A stretch of DNA of 8,514 nt, from NCBI GenBank assembly GCA_035642125.1, contig DASQSZ010000198.1, positions 1-8,514 of the forward strand. Reading direction: 5' to 3'. This document shows, piece by piece, positions 1 to 5,526 of this stretch (the first letter of the stretch is position 1; the number at the start of each line of letters is the position of its first letter). Under the pieces are notes generated by a model. The model saw only the letters and a list, made by a program, of their open reading frames with translations, was not told the DNA's origin and searched no databases. This DNA is from CALAED01 sp937891035 (GTDB lineage: Bacteria > Actinomycetota > Actinomycetes > Streptosporangiales > Streptosporangiaceae). The translations under genes and the position numbers were made by a program.

Positions 1-2
1 GG

Positions 3-629
3 GGGGCGAGCGCCGACTCGCCGTGCCCGCTGCGCTTCCCTGGGCAGTATCGCGACGAGGAGTCCGGCCTCCACTACAACTACCACCGCTACTACGAACC
101 GGAGACGGCGCGCTACCTGAGCGCCGATCCGCTCGGTCTCGCCGGCGGCGCCAACCCGCACGCCTACGTACCCAACCCGCTGGCCTGGATCGATCCGTAC
201 GGTCTCGCGCCCAGCTACGACGGGCTGAGCGAGCGGGCCAAAAACGCGCTGCAGAAGCTGAACAACGTCGCCAACGACCCGCTGGGCAGCATCAACCGGC
301 AGGCGGACCACAACCATTTCGCCGCCGCCAGACGCGAGGCGAACGGAGAGGTCGTCGCCCGCCGCCCGATCGACAACCGGCCGTTCAGCCACATCAGCGA
401 CCTTCAGCAGGCGCGCAACTCGCTGGGGAACAACATCATCCCGGCGCTGAACGATGAGATCGCCCGGATCGAACGGCGGATGCCCGACGATCTCACCTAC
501 GACTCGCTGACCAACCTCCTCGACTCGCACGCCCGCGCCACGAGCCTGTATCACAACGTCAACAACTTCCTGCACGGCATCGGGTTCCCGCCGGGCGCTC
601 CCCAGCACACGTGGCCGCCGGGGGCATAG
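3..629 (+). CDS. RHS-repeat protein, C-terminal end with polymorphic toxin tip (5' partial)
   Basis: The reading frame is open from the window edge to the TAG at 627-629 and gives the last 208 residues of a much larger protein. Residues about 11-69 are a textbook RHS core: a Tyr-rich stretch (GLHYNYHRYYEPETARYLS), then SADPLGLAGG, and the closing hinge DPYGLA at 64-69. RHS proteins are large surface or secreted shells whose variable C-terminus after this hinge is a toxin delivered to rival cells. The tip here, residues 70-208, is predicted mostly helical. It carries a His-rich motif HNHFAAARREANGEVVARR (103-121), a second motif FSHISDLQQAR (128-138) and a C-terminal NNFLHGIGF. These recall the Ntox28 (polymorphic toxin type 28) family, thought to be RNases; I assign that from memory of the motifs, without a search. 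The RHS assignment is very secure, the toxin class moderately so. The next gene is the likely immunity gene. Confidence 0.9.
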   Translation, partial: GASADSPCPLRFPGQYRDEESGLHYNYHRYYEPETARYLSADPLGLAGGANPHAYVPNPLAWIDPYGLAPSYDGLSERAKNALQKLNNVANDPLGSINRQADHNHFAAARREANGEVVARRPIDNRPFSHISDLQQARNSLGNNIIPALNDEIARIERRMPDDLTYDSLTNLLDSHARATSLYHNVNNFLHGIGFPPGAPQHTWPPGA

Positions 630-642
630 GAGAATCGGCGAG

Positions 643-1734
643 ATGAGGCTGATCAACGCGGCGGCCACGGTATGGCGCGTGGAGCGCTGGTCCGAGCCGT
701 TCATGGCCGACCGGCTTGATGAGGCGCTTGAGGAGGCGCTGACCGGCGGCGACTGGGCGGCGGTGCTCGGTGAACGGCCGCTGCTTGAGCTCGAGACCGA
801 CCTCGAGGGAGCCCCGCTGTCCGGCCGGGACCTGACCGGGATCAACCTGACGGGTGCGCGGCTGTCGTATGCCGACCTGTCCGATGCCGACCTGACCGGT
901 GCCCTCCTGCTCGACGTCCGTGCCCACCACACCGACTTCACCGGCGCGGTGCTGGCGAACGCGGACCTGTCGGCGAGCTGGCTGTCCCAGGCGCGCCTGA
1001 CGGGGTGCCGGGCGCCGGGCCTGCGGGCGATTCAGGCGAATTTTCTGGACTGCGATCTGAGCGGCGCTGACCTGACCGGGGCCGACTTCACCGACACCAA
1101 CTGGACGGGCACCGCCGCCGACACCGCCGACCTGAAAGGCGCGGTGACCGGCGGTCTGCGGGGGCACCGCCCGGGCACCATCTGGATCCCCTGCGCGCCG
1201 CGGCACGTAGAGGCGGCGGCGGCCATGGCCGACGAGCGGCAAGCGGCGCGGGTCCGGTGGGCGGACCCGGAGCAGGCGGCCAACCTCGAAGACGTCATCC
1301 GTGCGGCCAAACGCGGCGAGGACTGGCAGGACGTTCGCTACCCCCTCAGCGACGGGGACTACACCGATCTGGAGGGCGCGCCGCTGGCCGGCCGCGACCT
1401 CAGCGGAACGAACCTGCTCGAGGCCAAACTCACCTACGCCGACCTGTCCGGCGCTGACCTGACGGGCGCGCGGCTCCACTACATCGAGGCGGTCGGCGCC
1501 GACTTCACCGGAGCCGTCTTGGACCGCGCCGACATCAAGGGCGCCGTCTTGTCCCGGGCGGTCCTCACCCGCGCGCGCCTCCGGCAGGCCGTCATCGACA
1601 ACGTCCTGTTCATCAACGCCGTTCTCGATGGCGCCGACTTCGCGAGCGCCACCATCACCCGCTCGACGATGTACGGCGCGTCCCGCGCGGAGACCGGCCT
1701 CGACCGCGCCACCACCGAGGGTCTTCGCGGCTGA
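643..1734 (+). CDS. Two-module pentapeptide-repeat protein, candidate immunity protein
   Basis: A 363-residue soluble protein with no signal peptide or membrane segment. Pentapeptide repeats of the A(D/N)LxG type fill residues about 53-155 and 242-345 (for example ADLTGADFT and ADLSGADLTG), which predicts two right-handed quadrilateral beta-helices. The two halves are copies. TDLEGAPL occurs at 52 and again at 241, each is preceded by a short helical stretch ending in Gly/Glu-Asp-Trp, and each half ends in GLRG (171-174 and 360-363). A linker at about 175-214 joins them. The ATG is chosen because AGGAGA (628-633) lies 9 bases upstream and overlaps the stop codon of the RHS toxin gene, which suggests translational coupling. 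An in-frame ATG at 703 (residue 21) is an alternative. Position directly behind a toxin tip suggests an immunity role. Pentapeptide proteins such as Qnr and MfpA act by mimicking DNA, so another role is possible. Confidence 0.88.
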   Translation: MRLINAAATVWRVERWSEPFMADRLDEALEEALTGGDWAAVLGERPLLELETDLEGAPLSGRDLTGINLTGARLSYADLSDADLTGALLLDVRAHHTDFTGAVLANADLSASWLSQARLTGCRAPGLRAIQANFLDCDLSGADLTGADFTDTNWTGTAADTADLKGAVTGGLRGHRPGTIWIPCAPRHVEAAAAMADERQAARVRWADPEQAANLEDVIRAAKRGEDWQDVRYPLSDGDYTDLEGAPLAGRDLSGTNLLEAKLTYADLSGADLTGARLHYIEAVGADFTGAVLDRADIKGAVLSRAVLTRARLRQAVIDNVLFINAVLDGADFASATITRSTMYGASRAETGLDRATTEGLRG

Positions 1735-1892
1735 TCCGTCCCGCCGAGCGGCCATCGGTCGCGCGCCGGAGTCCGTCGAGCGCGGCGTGGGCCGTAACCA
1801 AGGATTGGTGTCGTCCTCACCTGCCCCGGCACGGGAGTACCTCGGACATCGGTCAGCGGGCCGACGGCGCGGCGGGACCGTTTCGAGTTCTT

Positions 1893-1921
1893 TTGTTGCC
1901 TCGCCGCACCGGGCGGGTTAT
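1893..1921 (+). promoter_or_regulatory. Weak promoter candidate for the CHRD-like gene
   Basis: TTGTTG (1893-1898) and GGTTAT (1916-1921) are separated by 17 bases and stand about 46 bases before the start codon at 1968. The -35 matches the housekeeping consensus in four of six positions, the -10 only in three. The 233-base gap after the pentapeptide gene makes a separate promoter likely, but the exact site is a guess. Confidence 0.22.
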
Positions 1922-1953
1922 CGAGGTTCAGCGCTGTTGGAAATTCTCTCGTG

Positions 1954-1962
1954 AGAGGAGAA
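1954..1962 (+). promoter_or_regulatory. Ribosome binding site that sets the start at 1968
   Basis: AGAGGAGAA ends 5 bases before the ATG at 1968. It decides this start over an in-frame ATG at 1893, whose extra 25 residues are Arg-rich, have no ribosome site, and would place the signal peptide inside the protein. The purine run is partly complementary to TTCTCT just upstream (1944-1949), so it could pair into a small hairpin. Confidence 0.75.
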
Positions 1963-1967
1963 CCCGG

Positions 1968-2258
1968 ATGTTGACCAAGCGTAAGCGGCTTTTCATCTTC
2001 GCGGTGGCGATGGGCGCCGCGGGGGCGGTCATCGCCGCCGGAAACGTGGCGACCGCCAGCAACAACACGCATGACGTGGCCGTCACCGTGTCGGGAACCA
2101 TCGCGCCGGGCGACGTCCTCGGCCCCAGCGCCCAAGGCATCGCGGCCGGCGAGTTCGCCGAGCTCGTCAAGGCCATCCGCGCCGGTTTCGCGTACGTGAA
2201 CGTGCACAGCACGCTGTACCCGGTGGGTGAGCTCAGGGCCCAGTTCGACCATCACTGA
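1968..2258 (+). CDS. Small exported protein with a truncated CHRD-type domain
   Basis: This 96-residue protein begins with a classic signal peptide: a KRKR positive end (4-7), a hydrophobic core at about 8-29, and a likely cut after Ala-Thr-Ala at 28-30, giving a mature chain of about 66 residues. The mature part ends in AYVNVHSTLYPVGELRAQ (75-92), which matches the closing strand signature of CHRD domains (Y-V-N-V-H ... P-x-G-E-(I/L)-R-x-Q). CHRD domains are usually about 110-120 residues and occur in exported proteins of unclear function. Only the last part is present here, preceded by VSGTIAPGDVLGPSAQGIAA (41-60). No catalytic residues are evident. It is monocistronic by context, with its own gap upstream and a strong hairpin downstream. 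The family link rests on the C-terminal motif; the function is unknown. Confidence 0.8.
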   Translation: MLTKRKRLFIFAVAMGAAGAVIAAGNVATASNNTHDVAVTVSGTIAPGDVLGPSAQGIAAGEFAELVKAIRAGFAYVNVHSTLYPVGELRAQFDHH

Positions 2259-2277
2259 CCAGTTCGACCATCACTGA
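2240..2277 (+). repeat. Perfect 19-bp tandem duplication across the stop codon
   Basis: CCAGTTCGACCATCACTGA occurs twice back to back (2240-2258 and 2259-2277). The first copy holds the last codons and the stop of the CHRD-like gene. The second is an identical untranslated copy, followed by a short degenerate start of a third (CCAAGT). The perfect identity suggests a recent slippage or duplication event. Confidence 0.95.
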
Positions 2278-2287
2278 CCAAGTCGGT

Positions 2288-2324
2288 CGCGTGGCCAGTG
2301 GCGCCTGGGGCCACTGGCCACGCG
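2288..2324 (+). terminator. Strong hairpin, rho-independent-like terminator
   Basis: CGCGTGGCCAGTGGC (2288-2302) and its exact reverse complement (2310-2324) form a 15-bp perfect stem around a 7-base loop, 29 bases after the CHRD-like stop codon. No U-run follows, which is common in high-GC actinobacteria. It probably ends the CHRD-like transcript and insulates the GH12 gene. Confidence 0.8.
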
Positions 2325-2419
2325 TATGCCGGCCGTCGGGCCCGAGGAGCGGGGTGTGTGACATGACTCGGGCCGCTTACTCATTGGTAACAAGCGAAAA
2401 CCGGCGGTCAACTTACTTC

Positions 2420-2442
2420 TGAGCAAACTTCATGTTTACTCA
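2420..2442. promoter_or_regulatory. Imperfect inverted repeat upstream of the GH12 gene
   Basis: TGAGCAAAC (2420-2428) and GTTTACTCA (2434-2442) are inverted repeats of 9 bp with one mismatch around the spacer TTCAT. They sit in a locally AT-richer stretch 138 bases before the GH12 start. This is a possible regulator binding site; the regulator is unknown. Confidence 0.4.
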
Positions 2443-2501
2443 CTGCGGTGGACCCGTTCCGGAGCGGCTTGTGCGCCGGTGAAACCGTGAAAGGCGTATG
2501 T

Positions 2502-2527
2502 ACGCTGTCGAAGCGCTTCGATAGCGT
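2502..2527. promoter_or_regulatory. 26-bp palindrome, probable LacI-family operator of the GH12 gene
   Basis: The perfect 14-bp core TCGAAGCGCTTCGA (2508-2521) is extended on both sides (ACGCT on the left, AGCGT on the right), giving 26 bp with only one mismatched pair (G2507/T2522). Its centre is the CG dinucleotide typical of LacI-family operators. It resembles in style the operators that control cellulase and sugar genes in actinomycetes, such as the CebR site TGGGAGCGCTCCCA. It ends 52 bases before the GH12 start codon, where a bound repressor would block transcription until a sugar inducer releases it. Confidence 0.7.
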
Positions 2528-2579
2528 CGGCGATGCGCTCTCGACCTCGACGTTCCGCGAAAGAAAGCGTGAGGCGATC

Positions 2580-3350
2580 ATGCATCTCCACCCCCGCTCG
2601 CTCCTCACCCACACCGCCGTCGCCGGCGCCTTCGTCCTGGGCATGCTGGGCGTGGCCTCGCCCGCCCAGGCGACGACCACCTGCGAGCCCTTCGGCTCCA
2701 TCACGATGGGCAAGTACTGGCTCAACAACAACACCTGGGGCGCGAGCTCGGGCACGGGCCAGCAATGCATCTGGGACACGTCGCAATCCGGATCCACCAT
2801 CGCCTGGGGTACGAATTGGAACTGGTCCGGCCAGTCCAGCCAGGTGAAATCGTTCGACAGCAGCGTGCTTGGCTGGCACTGGGGCTGGAAGAACTCCGGC
2901 ACCGGCCTGCCCGTGCAGCTGTCGGCCAACCGCAGCGTCAGCAGCGGCTGGCGCTTCCAGCCGCCGAGCTCGGGCACCTTCAACGTCGCCTACGACCTGT
3001 GGCTGCACACCATCCCCAACCCCGACTGGAGCAACCAGCCCTCCGACGAGGTCATGATCTGGCTGTACCGTGCCGGCGGCGCCGGGCCGCTCGGCACGCG
3101 GGTCGCCACGGCCACCATCGGCGGAGCCAACTGGGACCTGTACGAGGGCAACATCGGCTGGCAGGTCCACTCGTTCGTCCGTACCTCCAACACCACCTCG
3201 GTCTCGCTGAACCTCCGGGACTTCCTCAACTACCTGCGATCTCGCGGTCTGAGCTCCTCGAAGTACCTGACCAGCGTGGAGGCGGGGACGGAGGTGTTCG
3301 TCGGGTCCGGTCAGCTCAACACCACCTCGTATTTCACCAACGTCGGGTAA
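2580..3350 (+). CDS. Secreted glycoside hydrolase family 12 (endo-beta-1,4-glucanase or xyloglucanase)
   Basis: A 256-residue exported enzyme predicted to cut internal beta-1,4-glucan bonds outside the cell with retention of configuration. A signal peptide covers residues 1-31 with cleavage after Ala-Gln-Ala. The mature chain of about 225 residues is the usual size of one GH12 catalytic domain, and no carbohydrate-binding module is attached. GH12 marks are CEPFG (35-39), YWLNNNTWG (46-54), VAYDLWL (136-142), the nucleophile motif DEVMIWLY with Glu157, and the acid/base motif SVEAGTEVF with Glu238. Cys35 and Cys63 are placed to form the common N-terminal disulfide. The start at ATG 2580 is chosen because GAGG (2571-2574) sits 5 bases upstream and the signal peptide begins there; a longer in-frame start at 2448 would cover the operator. 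Substrate choice between cellulose, mixed-linkage glucan and xyloglucan cannot be read from sequence alone. Confidence 0.93.
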   Translation: MHLHPRSLLTHTAVAGAFVLGMLGVASPAQATTTCEPFGSITMGKYWLNNNTWGASSGTGQQCIWDTSQSGSTIAWGTNWNWSGQSSQVKSFDSSVLGWHWGWKNSGTGLPVQLSANRSVSSGWRFQPPSSGTFNVAYDLWLHTIPNPDWSNQPSDEVMIWLYRAGGAGPLGTRVATATIGGANWDLYEGNIGWQVHSFVRTSNTTSVSLNLRDFLNYLRSRGLSSSKYLTSVEAGTEVFVGSGQLNTTSYFTNVG

Positions 3351-3451
3351 CCGGCGAACACGTGCGCCATGCCGTCACCATCGGTGGGTGATCTGCCGGC
3401 TGCGCCGCAGGCCCGGACGGCTGTTTTCGTAGGCCGCGCCCGACTCACCTC

Positions 3452-3478
3452 TCATGCGGGTCATGCGGGTCATGCGGC
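3452..3478 (+). repeat. Three tandem 9-bp units
   Basis: TCATGCGGG is repeated three times head to tail; the last unit ends in C instead of G. It is a short microsatellite-like array in non-coding DNA, with no evident function. Confidence 0.85.
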
Positions 3479-3889
3479 GACGGGCGATGCGATGAGCCCG
3501 CCGGCGCCCGGGGGCCGCCTCGGGGATGGCGGGCCGGCCGCCGGACCGTGGAATGAGATGAGACGAGGTGGTGCGAACGACCGATGCGATCCAGTCGCGG
3601 GTGTACTCGCTCGGGGCGGTGGCGAAATCGGCAGCGGCATTCGCCGTGTCGCGGCCGTCAGAACAACACGCGGACGCGGCTGTGAAGCGGTCCTGGAATT
3701 CGTGTTGGCGACGTAATAAATTCCGCTCTATGGAATCGACACCCCGGCTAGGCCGCCCACCCCCGGGCGGCACAAATGTGCAGCGTCGCCGTGAGTAGGC
3801 GGCCACGGGATCTGCTGCCACGATCGCAGGTGGAGGCGACTTGCCTGCGTTCTTTGCGGGTTGACAGGCACCGTTCTCGGCAAGCTGGA

Positions 3890-3931
3890 GTTGTCATGAC
3901 AGCTTCACCAATGTCAGCATGACCGTAAACA
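3890..3931 (+). repeat. Diverged 42-bp direct repeat, copy 1
   Basis: This copy starts with GTTGTCATGACA, in which TGTCATGACA is a perfect 10-bp palindrome. TTCACCAATGTCAGCATGAC follows and ends in CGTAAACA. It matches copy 2 at 4009-4050 over the full 42 bases with eight differences and no gaps. TGACA and TGTCA half-sites 10 bases apart form a second inverted pair. It looks like a composite regulator site. Confidence 0.7.
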
Positions 3932-4008
3932 TATCCGATTGCCAGGGCGGCCTAGATTCGAGCCCCTCCGATTGCGCGCGGACGCCTCAACTTCTGACCC
4001 CTCCAAAC

Positions 4009-4050
4009 GTTGTCGCGACACGTTCACCATTGTCAGCACGACCGTAAATG
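4009..4050 (+). repeat. Diverged 42-bp direct repeat, copy 2
   Basis: The second copy begins 119 bases after the first. Its leading palindrome is TGTCGCGACA: the two central bases differ from copy 1, yet perfect symmetry is kept. The TTCACCA-TGTCAGCA-GACCGTAAA backbone is shared. It lies 471 bases before the permease start. Confidence 0.7.
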
Positions 4051-4124
4051 CCGCCATTAACCTAACGGGATGGCACTACTTACTTCGCATACCGTACATA
4101 TCACCCTATACGTCACCCCATAAC

Positions 4125-4153
4125 TTGTTGCTGCTGATTCTGCGTGGCAAACT
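4125..4153 (+). promoter_or_regulatory. Weak promoter candidate for the transporter operon
   Basis: TTGTTG (4125-4130) and CAAACT (4148-4153) are 17 bases apart. The -10 keeps the second-position A and last-position T but is otherwise poor. Use of this site would give a leader of about 360 bases. The position between the 42-bp repeats and the GATCAATAG pair is suggestive, but the match is weak. Confidence 0.2.
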
Positions 4154-4170
4154 ACGGGTAATTCCCCACC

Positions 4171-4200
4171 GATCAATAGCGCACATATCGTGATCAATAG
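4171..4200 (+). repeat. GATCAATAG pair spaced 21 bp
   Basis: GATCAATAG occurs at 4171-4179 and 4192-4200, start to start 21 bp, which is two helical turns. Two identical half-sites on the same DNA face are a common arrangement for a dimeric or cooperative regulator. The regulator is unknown. Confidence 0.5.
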
Positions 4201-4254
4201 TCTCCCGGGCGGGCGACCGGGGTATTGGTTCCGTCATGCCAATATCCGCTCGGC

Positions 4255-4415
4255 GATATCGACCGTGGAGGCATCGTGCCCATCCGTAACGTCGGACGCC
4301 CGCGGACATTCGAAATGCTCACTCCAACGGCGCGGTATTCCCGCCGGGATATAACCGACCGCGCTTGGGGGACGGCGGCCGCCCGCCGCCCGCCCGATAT
4401 CAAGAGGCGGATATC
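4255..4415. repeat. Cluster of three GATATC sites
   Basis: GATATC occurs at 4255-4260, 4396-4401 and 4410-4415. The first and third share the wider CGGCGATATC in opposite orientation. Related ATATCC and GGATAT occur nearby (about 4242 and 4348). This is more than expected in GC-rich DNA, but function is unproven. Confidence 0.3.
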
Positions 4416-4520
4416 GCCGGCCGCTGACGCGGACCCGACCCGGGCGCGCCAGACCCGCCGCAATTCCAGGGCCGCCACCGGGGCGGCCCGCCGACTCCCC
4501 TGCCGTCAGGAGGTGGGCGT

Positions 4521-5507
4521 GTGCTGAGATACATCGCACGCCGGCTGGCCCTGGGTGTTCTCACCATGTGGGCCATCTCGGTGCTGTCGTTCGTCATCAT
4601 CCAATTGCCGCCCGGTGACTTCGTCACCACCTACATCGCGCGGCTGTCCGAGTCGGGCAGCACGTCGGCGCTTGGCGAGGTAGAGCGACTGCGCCACTCA
4701 TATGGGCTCGATCAGCCCATCTACGTCCAATACGTGAAGTGGATGAGCCAGGTCGTCCAGGGCAATCTCGGCGTGTCGCTGGACTGGAACCGGCCGGTCG
4801 CCGACCTGCTCGGCGAACGCCTGGCGCTCACGATGGTGGTGGCGATCGCCGCGATCGTCTTCACCTGGGCGCTCGCGCTGCCAATCGGGATCTACTCGGC
4901 GTTGCGCCAGTACTCGATCGGCGACTACGTGCTGACCTTCCTCGGCTTCTTCGGGCTCGGCGTCCCCAGCTTCCTCCTCGCGCTGGTGCTCTTGTACGTC
5001 AGCTTCGAGTTCTTCGGCGTGAGCGTGGGGGGCCTGTTCTCACCCGGCCTCGAAACCGCTCCATGGAGCTTCGCAAAGGTTGTGGACCTGCTGAAACACC
5101 TCATCGTCCCGGCCATCGTGCTCGGTCTGGCCGGCACCGCGCAGCTGATCCGCATTATGCGCGCGAACCTGCTCGACGAACTCGGCAAGCCCTATGTGAT
5201 GGCGGCCAGGGCAAAGGGCCTCACGGAACGCCGGGCGGTCCTCAAATATCCCGTCCGGGTGGCCCTTAATCCGTTTGCCAGCTCCATTGGGCTGCTCTTC
5301 ACGCACGTCGTCTCCAGCACGATCATCGTCTCGGTGGTCCTCAGCCTGCCCACGGTAGGCCCGCTTCTGCTCTCATCGCTCCAGGCCCAAGACATGTTCC
5401 TCGCCGGAAGCATCGTTTTGCTGCTCGGCGCCATGACCATCATCGGCACCTTGATCTCCGACCTCGTCCTCGTATGGCTCGATCCGCGAATTCGGCTCGC
5501 CGGCTAG
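4521..5507 (+). CDS. Opp/Dpp-type ABC transporter permease 1 (DppB-like)
   Basis: A 328-residue inner-membrane permease of an ABC importer; it forms half of the translocation channel. About six membrane segments are visible (near residues 9-29, 104-127, 138-162, 194-212, 252-275 and 296-318). The N-terminus MLRYIARRLALGVLTM is typical of DppB-like proteins. The cytoplasmic coupling (EAA) loop that docks on the ATPase is VMAARAKGLTERRAVLKYPV (227-246), and the protein ends in the usual WLDPRIRL. It starts with GTG, 7 bases after a strong AGGAGG (4508-4513). The sequence around FVIIQLPPGD, GNLGVSLDWNRPV and GVSVGGLFSPG resembles an Opp-type subfamily often found with oligosaccharide transport genes, so a sugar oligomer is as likely a substrate as a peptide; this is from memory of family members. 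It is the first gene of a compact three-gene operon. Confidence 0.93.
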   Translation: MLRYIARRLALGVLTMWAISVLSFVIIQLPPGDFVTTYIARLSESGSTSALGEVERLRHSYGLDQPIYVQYVKWMSQVVQGNLGVSLDWNRPVADLLGERLALTMVVAIAAIVFTWALALPIGIYSALRQYSIGDYVLTFLGFFGLGVPSFLLALVLLYVSFEFFGVSVGGLFSPGLETAPWSFAKVVDLLKHLIVPAIVLGLAGTAQLIRIMRANLLDELGKPYVMAARAKGLTERRAVLKYPVRVALNPFASSIGLLFTHVVSSTIIVSVVLSLPTVGPLLLSSLQAQDMFLAGSIVLLLGAMTIIGTLISDLVLVWLDPRIRLAG

Positions 5508-5526
5508 GAGTTCGGAAGCATTCATC

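Larger units (their letters stand above)
3351..4520. other. 1.17-kb intergenic region without a convincing gene
   Basis: No reading frame here has a good ribosome site together with a plausible protein. The open frames encode Arg/Pro/Ser-rich chains without family motifs. The left part (3351-3850) is GC-rich with many chance hairpins. The stretch at about 3890-4210 is clearly richer in A/T than the coding regions, as expected of a regulatory zone, and holds the 42-bp direct repeats and the 21-bp-spaced GATCAATAG pair. The right part (4250-4520) is GC-rich again and leads to the permease ribosome site. It may contain remnants of lost genes, but I cannot name any. Confidence 0.6.

Noticed and set aside
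559..1755. Long minus-strand open frame of 398 codons opposite the pentapeptide gene
   Set aside because: Its Val/Gly/Gln/Arg periodicity is the mirror of the pentapeptide codons on the other strand; it has no family motif, and the + strand gene is clear.
1893..1967. Upstream in-frame ATG that would lengthen the CHRD-like protein by 25 residues
   Set aside because: It lacks a ribosome site, adds an Arg-rich stretch before the signal peptide, and a strong site fits the ATG at 1968.
2436..3170. Minus-strand open frame overlapping the GH12 gene
   Set aside because: Low-complexity Gly/Ala/Val/Asp translation without motifs; the GH12 gene on the + strand explains the region.
3496..3534. Hairpin GCCCGCC / GGCGGGC as terminator of the GH12 gene
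   Set aside because: A 7-bp stem with a 25-base loop in very GC-rich DNA, 145 bases after the stop codon; chance pairing is likely.
3375..3821. Minus-strand 148-codon frame in the intergenic region
   Set aside because: A short piece (EFQDRF) briefly recalled the N-terminus of pyridoxamine-phosphate-oxidase-like proteins, but the resemblance does not continue in any frame; the rest is Arg/Ser-rich and there is no good ribosome site.
3861..3889. Consensus TTGACA at 3861-3866 as a promoter -35
   Set aside because: No acceptable -10 hexamer lies 16-19 bases downstream.
3939..4193. Plus-strand 84-codon frame in the AT-richer stretch
   Set aside because: No ribosome site, codon use unlike the neighbouring genes, and it runs through repeats that look regulatory.
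3452..4200. Repeats considered as a CRISPR array or iteron origin
   Set aside because: Only two or three copies with irregular spacing, no uniform spacers, and no cas or replication genes nearby.
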